Source of the DNA: UBA12078 sp964573565
GTDB lineage: Bacteria; Patescibacteriota; Dojkabacteria; SC72
Length of the DNA stretch: 14,773 nt
Reading direction: 5' to 3'
Assembly (NCBI GenBank): GCA_964573565.1
Contig: CAZNJV010000014.1
Coordinates: 1-14,773, forward strand
Shown: positions 1 to 6,958 of the stretch, piece after piece
Position numbering within the stretch: the first letter of the stretch is position 1
Layout of the letters: each line of letters starts with the position of its first letter
Notes under the pieces: generated by a model
The model's input: only the letters and a program-made list of their open reading frames with translations
Databases searched by the model: none
What the model was told of the DNA's origin: nothing
Position numbers and translations under genes: made by a program

Positions 1-2542
1 TCCAACCTGAGGAGAATGCTACAGGGATACTAGATTTTAGATTGTATCCTGGGATAGTAACTGTACCTGCATTATTGGCATATATGAGGTACCCTCGACC
101 TGGGACGATAGAGAAATCTGTTCCTGTACATGTATCACTGGTACATGAGTATGCTTCATACCATCTTCCTCCATCGAATGTAGAGATGTATTTTACATCT
201 ACGCCATTCTCGGATGCTTGTGCTATTACATCACTTGCCATATATGCTCCAGAATCTGTATTGGTTGGAACAAAGTCGAAAGATACGATGTTAATTCCTT
301 CTTCTATATTATATTCCTGTGCTGTTGTTTCTTGTTCATATGATATTTCATATGCATTAGCACTTAATACAATATCCTCGTCCGCGGTTGGGTTATCAAA
401 GTCTGCAGGTGGTTGGAACCCCTCTTTCCCATTAGCTTCTATATAGAACATTTTGACATTTGTGCCATTTGTATTAGAAGTTGTGACTTGACCACCATCT
501 ATTTCAAAGCTGTATAACCCAGTTTCGGGAAGATAGAAACTATACACACTGTCTTCTGTAGATTCCGTTGCGTATGCTTTCTTAATAATGTGTTCCAAGA
601 CTGAATATATCAAGGATTCTCCACTAGAATCTCTGCAATCTACGAAGTATTGATTTTTCCCTTTCCAAGCGTCTGATACATCAGCTTGTTTAGAATTAGC
701 TTGATATACATCCCCACCCATCGCTTCACAAATTTTCTCGCAGCCATCGCCTTGCAATGACATACCATCAGATCTGTTAGAAGAACACTCTTTTAATTCT
801 TCCATTGCTTCATCTTGTAAGGAGGGTGAGTTATCTATAAGCTCCTTAATCCTACCTTTAGAAAGGATCCAAGGATCAATTTCTTCCATAGACATAGCAA
901 CCTCTTCCCCTGGCTTCAAATGATAGTAATCATCGTATATTTTTTCACATTTAGACATATTCTCAAGTTCAACTTCTCCACTCTCACAAATTATAGTACA
1001 TCCATAGCCATCTTCTCCTCTGGTGACAGAGCAAGCCTCATCTGGTTTGGTATCTTCATATTCCGCAGGGCATAAGTTATTTGTTGGATATTTTTTGCAA
1101 TAGGCAATACAGCTGTTTGAGTCGCTATCCCTGACACAGGGATTCACAAGATTATCACCGCCATTATCGACAGAGCATGATCTAGTATTCTGTACCCATT
1201 TCAAGCAACCATCATTGTCTTCTTGGCAATGTTTATATGCACCTGCATAAACCGGTTCACACGCACCCTCGTCATAACAAGCAGACGCGCTTTCGCACTG
1301 ATTTCCATTACCGCCCTCCGTTGCTGCTGGTTGTCCACACTTTTTTGGCTTCTTTCCACAACCAGAATTAACAACACAATATTCCCCTTTACTATTACAA
1401 TAGTTTGTCTGATTTTGAGCGCCAGCAATGTAGTCCAGTTCATTATTCAAAATAGAATCTCCTGCCGTAGCCATCGTCTGCGCCTCAACTTCATCAAGAC
1501 CATTCTGACCTGCAAAAACCTTATAACAGTTGCCATAGCCTATTTTCTTACAATCAGCAGTTCCATTCTTAACTTCTTGTACTTGCTCTTCCGTCATCCA
1601 GCTAGGACAATTTGGACAACTCTGGGAAGTCGCATAAGCACTCAATACGAACCTATTAAAAAGAGATTGCACATTGTTAGTGCTCCTTGTTACAACAATA
1701 TCAAAAGTCGTTACCTCAAAATATCCAAAAACATGTTCCTCCTCTGCACTTTCTCCATAATTGCTGTATTTTGCCTTAATCCTAAAAGTATCATTCCCTA
1801 ATTCTAGTGGAAGAATATTCCCACTAGAATCCCTTATACTAGAAGCATCCAAATACCAACCGCCATCATCACTCGTGGTGCTACTATACAAGACACTATC
1901 CTTCTCCTCGCTACCGTCTCTAAAAGTAATATATACAAGACCATCCCTCGAATAACTACCATCATCCCCAACTACCCTACCAAAAATAGGCATAGGTTCC
2001 TTAACTTCCTCCAACAAAGAGAATGTCTTTACAGAAGAAACATCGCTCTTAAAACTCCAAATACCATCACCCATTGAGAAGTAGTATGTACTCTCTGGAT
2101 CTAAATCCTTAATCGTTACACTATGCGTATAGTACTTACCCATACCAGTAACCCTGGCATCCTCACAATCAAAATTCTCTCCACTAACACTAAAATTCTC
2201 ATCCTTAGTCTCACTAGCATTCTTGTTAAACTCATTAACACAAGCCGTCTGTGCATCACTCACATCCCTATCATCATATCCAATATGGGAACCAATAATT
2301 CCTAAAGGACCAGGAAGTACACTCTTATCCTTCCTGTAATAAACAACACCATTCATCTGAGAAGATGTCGTCCAAGTTATAGTAGCAGAAGAATCAGTTA
2401 TATTTGTAACGACAATATTCTGAGGTTTAAAAGCAATAGATCGATATACATAATATCCGCCCCAACCAAGTAATCCCAATACAATGATCAAAAGAACAAT
2501 CTTAGAAATAGTTCTCAGTACCTTTATTGTTTTTATACCCAT
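1..2542 (-). CDS. Large membrane-anchored cysteine-rich surface protein (3' end outside window)
   Basis: The frame is open for 847 codons from the ATG at 2542 to the left edge, with no stop or frameshift. It begins with a short basic stretch and one hydrophobic segment (about residues 14-32) that fits an uncleaved signal anchor, so the rest should lie outside the membrane. Residues 38-175 resemble an Fn3 or purple-acid-phosphatase-N-like beta domain (around TDSSATITWTTS). Residues 186-283 resemble a carboxypeptidase-regulatory/Cna-B-like beta sandwich (IFGRVVGDDG, then TTSDDGGWYLDA). Residues 309-636 hold 26 cysteines, and all 30 visible cysteines lie outside the membrane, which suggests disulfides. 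Residues 746-847 are a Gly/aromatic beta-rich module (GINIVSFDF, then PGRGYLIYANN). No catalytic motif is visible. There is no Shine-Dalgarno; a possible -10 (TATTAA) lies 9 bases upstream of the ATG. The function is unknown; adhesion or a structural surface role is a guess. The start and single-gene reading are secure, the domain names less so. Confidence 0.8.
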   Translation of the reverse strand, partial: MGIKTIKVLRTISKIVLLIIVLGLLGWGGYYVYRSIAFKPQNIVVTNITDSSATITWTTSSQMNGVVYYRKDKSVLPGPLGIIGSHIGYDDRDVSDAQTACVNEFNKNASETKDENFSVSGENFDCEDARVTGMGKYYTHSVTIKDLDPESTYYFSMGDGIWSFKSDVSSVKTFSLLEEVKEPMPIFGRVVGDDGSYSRDGLVYITFRDGSEEKDSVLYSSTTSDDGGWYLDASSIRDSSGNILPLELGNDTFRIKAKYSNYGESAEEEHVFGYFEVTTFDIVVTRSTNNVQSLFNRFVLSAYATSQSCPNCPSWMTEEQVQEVKNGTADCKKIGYGNCYKVFAGQNGLDEVEAQTMATAGDSILNNELDYIAGAQNQTNYCNSKGEYCVVNSGCGKKPKKCGQPAATEGGNGNQCESASACYDEGACEPVYAGAYKHCQEDNDGCLKWVQNTRSCSVDNGGDNLVNPCVRDSDSNSCIAYCKKYPTNNLCPAEYEDTKPDEACSVTRGEDGYGCTIICESGEVELENMSKCEKIYDDYYHLKPGEEVAMSMEEIDPWILSKGRIKELIDNSPSLQDEAMEELKECSSNRSDGMSLQGDGCEKICEAMGGDVYQANSKQADVSDAWKGKNQYFVDCRDSSGESLIYSVLEHIIKKAYATESTEDSVYSFYLPETGLYSFEIDGGQVTTSNTNGTNVKMFYIEANGKEGFQPPADFDNPTADEDIVLSANAYEISYEQETTAQEYNIEEGINIVSFDFVPTNTDSGAYMASDVIAQASENGVDVKYISTFDGGRWYEAYSCTSDTCTGTDFSIVPGRGYLIYANNAGTVTIPGYNLKSSIPVAFSSGW
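1801..1830. repeat. Perfect 10-bp inverted repeat inside the surface-protein gene
   Basis: The arms ATTCTAGTGG and CCACTAGAAT are exact reverse complements separated by 10 bases that themselves contain GAATATTC. The repeat lies in codons for RDSSGNILPLEL, so in the mRNA it would form a strong hairpin within the coding sequence. An 11-base part of one arm recurs at 621-631, where it again encodes RDSSG, so peptide constraint explains part of it. No T-tract follows, so it is not a terminator. Confidence 0.6.
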
Positions 2543-2610
2543 AAGAGCAGATTAATAATTAAGAAATATATACATATATAAAACAAAATAATGGGAGATA
2601 TGTCAAATAA

Positions 2611-2619
2611 TGGTATAAT
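2611..2619 (+). promoter_or_regulatory. Extended -10 promoter of rsmE, leaderless start
   Basis: TGG followed by a consensus TATAAT (2614-2619) forms an extended -10 element. Only six bases (CACCAC) separate it from the rsmE ATG at 2626, so transcription should begin at or next to the A of the start codon, giving an mRNA without a leader. No convincing -35 is seen, which is normal for extended -10 promoters. The 83-base divergent gap 2543-2625 also has to carry the promoter of the minus-strand surface gene; TTAATA at 2552-2557 is a weak candidate for its -10. Confidence 0.6.
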
Positions 2620-2625
2620 CACCAC

Positions 2626-3354
2626 ATGCAAAAATATTTTGTAAGACACAAACTAACAGTAGGAGACATAACTCACCTATCCGATTCGGACAGCGAGCTC
2701 TTAATCAAGTCTGGGAAAGCGAAAATAGAAGATGTCATAGAAATAGAAACATACGAGAACAGATATCTCGCACAAGTAACAGATATATCCAAAAACTCAG
2801 TAGAAATAGAAGTCTTAGAAGAATTAGGACAAAGGGAGAGAATTTACACCCCCAGTATTACGATAATTCAGTCCCTCAGTAATGACTCAAAATTCAACTA
2901 CTTCATAGAAAAAAGCGTAGAGATTGGTATAGAAAAAATATTACCTGTAGAGAGTAGATATTCACTAAAAACCAAAAACAAAGCTATCAAGGACTATGGA
3001 CTTTGGAGCAAGATCGTAAGGGATGCAACAGAACAATCTAGAACACAATTCCCTACAATCATAGAAAAGCCGATGAATATAAAAGATTTACTAAAATACA
3101 ACTTTGAACCAAACGCCTTGAAACTATGCCTCGCCACAGAAAATGTAGATACCCAATATCTGACTGATCTTAAGATTGAAAAGCAACCAACATACATAGC
3201 CATCGGACCCGAAAAAGGATGGAGTTCATCAGATATTGAAGTATTCAAAAATTTAGACTTTACATTTGTAAAATTAAAAGGGAATATCTTAAGAACAGAA
3301 ACCGTAGGGCTAGTAATTGGAAGCATAGTTAAATACATAAAGGGAGAAATATAA
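2626..3354 (+). CDS. rsmE: 16S rRNA (uracil1498-N3)-methyltransferase RsmE
   Basis: RsmE uses S-adenosylmethionine to methylate N3 of U1498 in the 16S rRNA decoding region on the assembled 30S subunit. The 242-residue length is typical. An N-terminal PUA-like domain (about 1-72) precedes a SPOUT knotted methyltransferase domain. Family motifs visible are EKSVEIGI (95-102), IVRDATEQSRT (130-140), IGPEKGWS (193-200) and LKGNILRTETV (217-227), the last two forming the knot and cofactor loop. In the last motif, N stands where the family usually has R before ILRTETA. The ATG at 2626 is the only sensible start, directly behind the extended -10. The gene overlaps the next methyltransferase by one base, so both are probably made from one mRNA and serve RNA modification. 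Confidence 0.95.
   Translation: MQKYFVRHKLTVGDITHLSDSDSELLIKSGKAKIEDVIEIETYENRYLAQVTDISKNSVEIEVLEELGQRERIYTPSITIIQSLSNDSKFNYFIEKSVEIGIEKILPVESRYSLKTKNKAIKDYGLWSKIVRDATEQSRTQFPTIIEKPMNIKDLLKYNFEPNALKLCLATENVDTQYLTDLKIEKQPTYIAIGPEKGWSSSDIEVFKNLDFTFVKLKGNILRTETVGLVIGSIVKYIKGEI
3342..3346 (+). promoter_or_regulatory. Shine-Dalgarno site of the m5C methyltransferase gene
   Basis: GGGAG lies seven bases before the ATG at 3354, inside the last codons of rsmE. It is the only good Shine-Dalgarno sequence before any gene in the window. Together with the TAATG overlap it supports reinitiation or translational coupling with rsmE and fixes the start. Confidence 0.65.
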
Positions 3355-4358
3355 TGAGAAAACCATTAAGAAGCAATTTTAAAAAATCTAGAAAACCACA
3401 AGCTCCTACAAGAAAGGTCTTCTTTACGAAAGAAAATCTCTTTGTATCCAGGATCGCCAGTATATTGATGATCCCTAAGCAAAGAGTAATCGGAATATTC
3501 TCCCAGAGAGCAATTACAACAATTAGATTAAATCCTCTTAAGGGTAACGTCGAAGAAACAAAAAAATCATTAGAAGCTAAAGGCTACGAATTAGAAGCTA
3601 TTGAATGGGACAAGTATTCATATTTCATTAGGAATCATGATAAATCGGAGGTATCTCAAACACTAGAATACCAGGATGGGAAATTCTATATCCAAAATCT
3701 CTCAAGTATTTTAGATACTTTAGTTTTAGATCCAAAAGAAGGAGAAAATATCCTTGATATGTGTGCTGCTCCAGGAAGTAAGACTACACATATTGCAGCT
3801 ATAACTAACAACAAGGCAAATATTCTTGCTAACGATGCAGATATGAGCAGAGTTAACTCTTTGAAAAATGTTTTGAATCAATTTGGTGCTAAGAATGTCA
3901 AAGCGACATTTAGCGATGCAACAGAATTTGGTAAAAAATATCCTGAATATTTTGATAGAGTGCTTTTAGATGCACCATGCAGTGGAGAAGGAATGATATA
4001 TATGAACAGTATGAAGCCACTAAGATTCTGGAGTTTGGAGAAGATAAAGAGGTGTAGTTTCCTTCAGAGAGACTTGATAATGTCTGCATTTAGGACATTG
4101 AAGAAAGGTGGAACCATGGTCTACTCTACCTGTACATTAGAACCGGAGGAGAATGAGGGTGTAATTACAGATCTTTTAGAACATTTTCCAAGTGCAAGTA
4201 TTGAGGAATTAGGAGTAGAGATTAACAACAAGAATGTAATGAGTGGAATTACAAAATGGAGTGGTCATCTTTACAACCCTGCTGTTAAGAAGACTCTAAG
4301 AATCATTCCTAACAGCAAGATGATGGGTTTCTATATCGCTAAGATAAAGAAGAATTAA
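3354..4358 (+). CDS. RsmB/NOL1/NOP2/NSUN-family RNA (cytosine-C5)-methyltransferase
   Basis: This enzyme transfers a methyl group from S-adenosylmethionine to C5 of cytosine in rRNA or tRNA. The 334-residue protein starts with a basic tail (1-25) and a small N-terminal domain containing RLNPLKGN (58-65), followed by a Rossmann methyltransferase domain. Motif I is DMCAAPGSKT (135-144). Motif IV is DAPCSGEG with Cys209. Motif VI is STCTLEPEENE with Cys260. The two cysteines match the release and nucleophilic residues of the family. It lacks the NusB-like N-terminal domain of classical RsmB (about 430 residues), so it could equally be an RsmF-like or tRNA-directed enzyme; the target cannot be read from the sequence. 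Its start overlaps the rsmE stop. Its stop shares TTAA with the convergent pnp stop. Confidence 0.9.
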   Translation: MRKPLRSNFKKSRKPQAPTRKVFFTKENLFVSRIASILMIPKQRVIGIFSQRAITTIRLNPLKGNVEETKKSLEAKGYELEAIEWDKYSYFIRNHDKSEVSQTLEYQDGKFYIQNLSSILDTLVLDPKEGENILDMCAAPGSKTTHIAAITNNKANILANDADMSRVNSLKNVLNQFGAKNVKATFSDATEFGKKYPEYFDRVLLDAPCSGEGMIYMNSMKPLRFWSLEKIKRCSFLQRDLIMSAFRTLKKGGTMVYSTCTLEPEENEGVITDLLEHFPSASIEELGVEINNKNVMSGITKWSGHLYNPAVKKTLRIIPNSKMMGFYIAKIKKN

Positions 4359-4369
4359 AATTCCTCTTC
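4346..4369. other. Hairpin over the shared convergent stop codons of pnp and the m5C methyltransferase gene
   Basis: GAATTAAAATTC (4352-4363) is a palindrome with a two-base loop. On the minus-strand RNA the stem extends to about 11 pairs including two G-U wobbles (4346-4356 with 4359-4369), and somewhat U-rich RNA follows. On the plus-strand RNA the same positions give mismatches. The stop codons of both genes lie within it, and there is no other room for a terminator, so it may end pnp transcription. This is inference only. Confidence 0.4.
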
Positions 4370-6478
4370 GGTATTCTCAGCTTTCTTTTCTTCTTTCTTT
4401 CCGTCTAAGTTCTTCATACTGAGTTTGATCTTACCCATGTTATCAATTCCAACTACTTTGACTTTTACAACGTCACCTTCGTTGATGAATTTTCTAACAT
4501 CTTTTACAAACTCATCTGATAGTTCAGATACATGGACCAATCCAGAGATTCCAGGTGCAAGATCAACAAATCCACCATATGGCATTATGGATGCAACCTT
4601 TCCTTCGTAGATCTCACCGATTACTGGTTTGAAGTCATATTTTCTGATTATTGAAACTGCTTCGTCAATTGATGCTTGAGATGTAGCGTAAATATTTACG
4701 GTACCATCTTCTTCAATTTCGATCTCAGCACCAGTTCTCTCAGAAAGTTCTCTGATATTCTTTCCGCCTGGCCCTATGATTTCACCTATCTTGTCTACTG
4801 CAACCTTCTCCTGAGCTACTCTTGGTGCGAATTCGGACAAAGTTGTTCTAGCTTCACCAATTGTTTGGCTCATTGTATCTAAGATCTTTAATCTTGCTTC
4901 GTGGGACTGTTTGAATGTCTGCTTTACGATATCCATGGATAGACCTTGTGTCTTAGTATCCATCTGTACTGCGGTTACACCATCTGCTGTACCTGCGATC
5001 TTGAAATCCATATCACCATAGAAATCTTCTACACCTTGCATATCTGTAAGGACTTTAAAGCTTCCATCTTCTGCTGTGACCAACCCACATGCAATACCTG
5101 CAACTGGTTTTCTAATTGGAACACCTGCTGCCATCAATGACATTGTAGATCCACAAACAGATGCCATGGAACTTGATCCATTCTCTCCTTGAATCTCACT
5201 CATCACCAAAAGTGTATATGGGAATTCTTTCTCAGATGGGATTACTGGTACCAATGCTTTTTCAGCTAACATACCATGGCCAATAGCTCTCCTACTTGGT
5301 GCGAATTTTATTCTGTCACAGATTCCATATGCAAATGGTAAATCATTGTAGAAATGCATGTATCTTTGTTCTCTTTCTCCTTCCATATCATCAACTAATC
5401 GGACATCTCTTAAGCTACCCAAAGTTGCGATTGTTAAAGTCTGAGTTACACCTCTTGTAAACAGTGCGGAACCATGTACCCTTGGAAGTAAATCTACCTC
5501 TGTATATAGTTCTCTGATCTCGTCTATTGCCCTGCCATCGACTCGTTTGTTCTCTTCAACAACGATCTTTCTTAGAGCCTTCTTCTGGAGATAGTCATAT
5601 GCTTCTGCAATGTCTGCATTGCTATATGTCTCTCCAAATTTCTCAAATAGTTCCGATTTTGTAGCTTCATGAACCTTCTCATTTGCATTTACAAGATTCT
5701 CTTTGATTCTCTCTTCACCTAAAAATTCTTTGACTCCAGAAAGTAATTCCTCTGCAACTTCATGCTTTGGATATTCCTTTGCTTTCATCTCTAGTTTTCC
5801 TAAGAATTCCTTCTGAGCTTCGATCCATGGTTTCATCAATTTCAAAGACTCTTCCATACCACTTATGATTTCATCATCAGAAACTTCATAGCATCCTGCA
5901 TCAATCATAGTAAATGTCTCTCCATCACCTGCGACTACATAGTTCATTTTCTCTTCTGGAGAGGTTAAGTCCATAGACTTAAGGACATTCTTAAGTTGTC
6001 CATCAACCATTCCCATTCTGACACCTGCGATAGGGCCATTGAATGGTGCAGATGAATACATCAAAGCTACAGATGCAGCATTGATTGCCAAAAGTGCAGG
6101 ATCACATTCGCCATCATATGACATTACTGTCACGATTAAGTTCAAATCATTTCTGTAATCTTTAGGGAATCTTGGTCTGATTGCTCGATCTATCATTCTT
6201 GCCTTTAATATGGCATCATCACTTGGGAATTTCTCCCTCTTAACAAATCTCGAACCACTAATCTTGCCCGAAGCATAGAATTTCTCTATATATTCAACTG
6301 ATAGTGGGAAAAAATCTGATTCTTGTTTTGGAGTAGCAGTATTAACGTTAACTGTGATAACTGTATCTCCCATTCTTGCAAGAATTGCAGCTTCAGATCT
6401 CAAAGCTAGCTTACCTGTTTCGAAAGTACATTTTTTACCTTCAATTTCAAACTCGTGTTTAACTTCTTTAAAAAGCAT
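4355..6478 (-). CDS. pnp: Polyribonucleotide nucleotidyltransferase (PNPase)
   Basis: PNPase degrades RNA from the 3' end by phosphorolysis, releasing nucleoside diphosphates, and can also add tails. It acts as a ring-shaped trimer in mRNA and stable-RNA turnover. All standard parts are present in 707 residues: first RNase PH domain (about 1-220), helical linker (about 230-305), catalytic second RNase PH domain (about 306-545) with GSSSMAS at 434-440 and acidic residues Asp479 and Asp485 matching the metal and phosphate site, KH domain (about 553-612, IGEIIGPGGKNI) and S1 domain (621-688). A short charged tail of Glu/Lys residues (691-707) ends the protein. The start MLFKEV fits the family. 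No Shine-Dalgarno is present. It lies next to rpsO, as in very many bacteria. Confidence 0.97.
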   Translation of the reverse strand: MLFKEVKHEFEIEGKKCTFETGKLALRSEAAILARMGDTVITVNVNTATPKQESDFFPLSVEYIEKFYASGKISGSRFVKREKFPSDDAILKARMIDRAIRPRFPKDYRNDLNLIVTVMSYDGECDPALLAINAASVALMYSSAPFNGPIAGVRMGMVDGQLKNVLKSMDLTSPEEKMNYVVAGDGETFTMIDAGCYEVSDDEIISGMEESLKLMKPWIEAQKEFLGKLEMKAKEYPKHEVAEELLSGVKEFLGEERIKENLVNANEKVHEATKSELFEKFGETYSNADIAEAYDYLQKKALRKIVVEENKRVDGRAIDEIRELYTEVDLLPRVHGSALFTRGVTQTLTIATLGSLRDVRLVDDMEGEREQRYMHFYNDLPFAYGICDRIKFAPSRRAIGHGMLAEKALVPVIPSEKEFPYTLLVMSEIQGENGSSSMASVCGSTMSLMAAGVPIRKPVAGIACGLVTAEDGSFKVLTDMQGVEDFYGDMDFKIAGTADGVTAVQMDTKTQGLSMDIVKQTFKQSHEARLKILDTMSQTIGEARTTLSEFAPRVAQEKVAVDKIGEIIGPGGKNIRELSERTGAEIEIEEDGTVNIYATSQASIDEAVSIIRKYDFKPVIGEIYEGKVASIMPYGGFVDLAPGISGLVHVSELSDEFVKDVRKFINEGDVVKVKVVGIDNMGKIKLSMKNLDGKKEEKKAENTEEEF

Positions 6479-6490
6479 TTTAATTATTTA

Positions 6491-6496
6491 ATTGTA
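6491..6496 (-). promoter_or_regulatory. Possible pnp -10 box
   Basis: On the minus strand TACAAT lies 12 bases before the pnp ATG, implying a leader of only about six bases. No clear -35 is present, and pnp may also be read through from rpsO. The 96-base gap 6479-6574 also holds an imperfect inverted repeat, GACG-ATATA-CGTC, at about 6510-6522, of unknown role. Confidence 0.35.
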
Positions 6497-6565
6497 AAAT
6501 TTAAATCTAGACGATATACGTCCACTAATATATATTGTTTGGAAAGTTTTTACAAAGAAAGAGGA

Positions 6566-6585
6566 TAAAGGTAATTACACCTTTA
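6566..6585 (-). other. Hairpin overlapping the rpsO stop codon
   Basis: Seven-base arms TAAAGGT and ACCTTTA (6566-6572 and 6579-6585) flank six bases. The rpsO stop (6575-6577) lies in the loop. Only a pyrimidine-rich stretch follows on the minus strand, so it is at best a weak terminator. It could instead be a processing or stability element between rpsO and pnp. Confidence 0.45.
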
Positions 6586-6838
6586 ATTTCTTTGATAGTT
6601 CGCTGTATCTATCAGCTTCGTTATCTTTAAGATACTGTATTAATCTTCTTCTCTTACCAACCATCTGTAACAAACCCCTTCTGGAATGATTATCTTTTTT
6701 GTTGTCCTTCAAATGCTCACTTAATTTCTCAATTTGGGAAGTGAGTAAAGCAATTTGAACCTCTGGAGAACCAGTGTCGCCTTCATGAATTCCGTATTTA
6801 TTTATTGTTGTTTTCTTTTCTTCTGCTGTTAGTGACAT
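6575..6838 (-). CDS. rpsO: 30S ribosomal protein S15
   Basis: S15 binds the central domain of 16S rRNA early in 30S assembly and forms an intersubunit bridge. The 87-residue protein matches the family length (about 88-89). Diagnostic segments are GDTGSPEVQIALLT, HSRRGLLQMVGKRRRLIQYL and the terminal ELSKKLKV. The frame can be extended upstream to a TTG (13 more residues), but the ATG at 6838 gives the conserved MSLTAEEKK beginning, so it is chosen. The gene has its own consensus promoter about 70 bases upstream, leaving a leader of about 60 bases. In several bacteria S15 represses its own translation through such a leader; no known S15-binding fold could be recognised here. Confidence 0.97.
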   Translation of the reverse strand: MSLTAEEKKTTINKYGIHEGDTGSPEVQIALLTSQIEKLSEHLKDNKKDNHSRRGLLQMVGKRRRLIQYLKDNEADRYSELSKKLKV

Positions 6839-6905
6839 ATCTAATTCTAGATTATCATTATGTTTTCTTAAATACAAGCAAAGTCCATAAAAAAGGACAA
6901 GGATT

Positions 6906-6934
6906 ATTGTATAATTTTATAGGACATCTGTCAA
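6906..6934 (-). promoter_or_regulatory. Sigma70-type promoter of rpsO
   Basis: On the minus strand a perfect -35 (TTGACA, 6934-6929) is followed after exactly 17 bases by TACAAT (6911-6906), one mismatch from the -10 consensus. Transcription should begin near 6899, giving a leader of about 61 bases before rpsO. It lies just beyond the infB stop, so rpsO-pnp can be transcribed apart from nusA-infB. Confidence 0.75.
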
Positions 6935-6940
6935 GCACTA

Positions 6941-6958
6941 TAAGTAGTGGGCTACTTA
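6941..6958 (-). other. Hairpin overlapping the infB stop codon
   Basis: TAAGTAG and CTACTTA form a seven-pair stem with a four-base loop, and the infB stop TAG (6954-6952) lies in one arm. No T-tract follows on the minus strand, so it is not a canonical intrinsic terminator. The rpsO -35 begins seven bases further on. Confidence 0.45.

Noticed and set aside
42..446. 134-residue plus-strand frame at the left edge
   Set aside because: It is a shadow of the minus-strand surface-protein gene, with no start signals and no family resemblance.
1223..1801. 192-residue plus-strand frame opposite the surface-protein gene
   Set aside because: It lies wholly antiparallel to a continuous 847-codon frame with coherent domains. 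Its translation is Ile/Ser/Thr-rich without any recognisable motif.
1801..1830. Intrinsic terminator at the inverted repeat
   Set aside because: It lies within an open reading frame and lacks a T-tract on either strand.
1..2542. Possible pseudogene or frameshifted gene at the left end, since no complete frame is present
   Set aside because: Codon-by-codon translation from 2542 to the edge gives 847 uninterrupted residues. The gene is only truncated by the window.
6839..6877. TTG start that would extend S15 by 13 residues
   Set aside because: S15 proteins begin at MSLTxE. The extension is not conserved in the family, and an ATG is available at the expected place.
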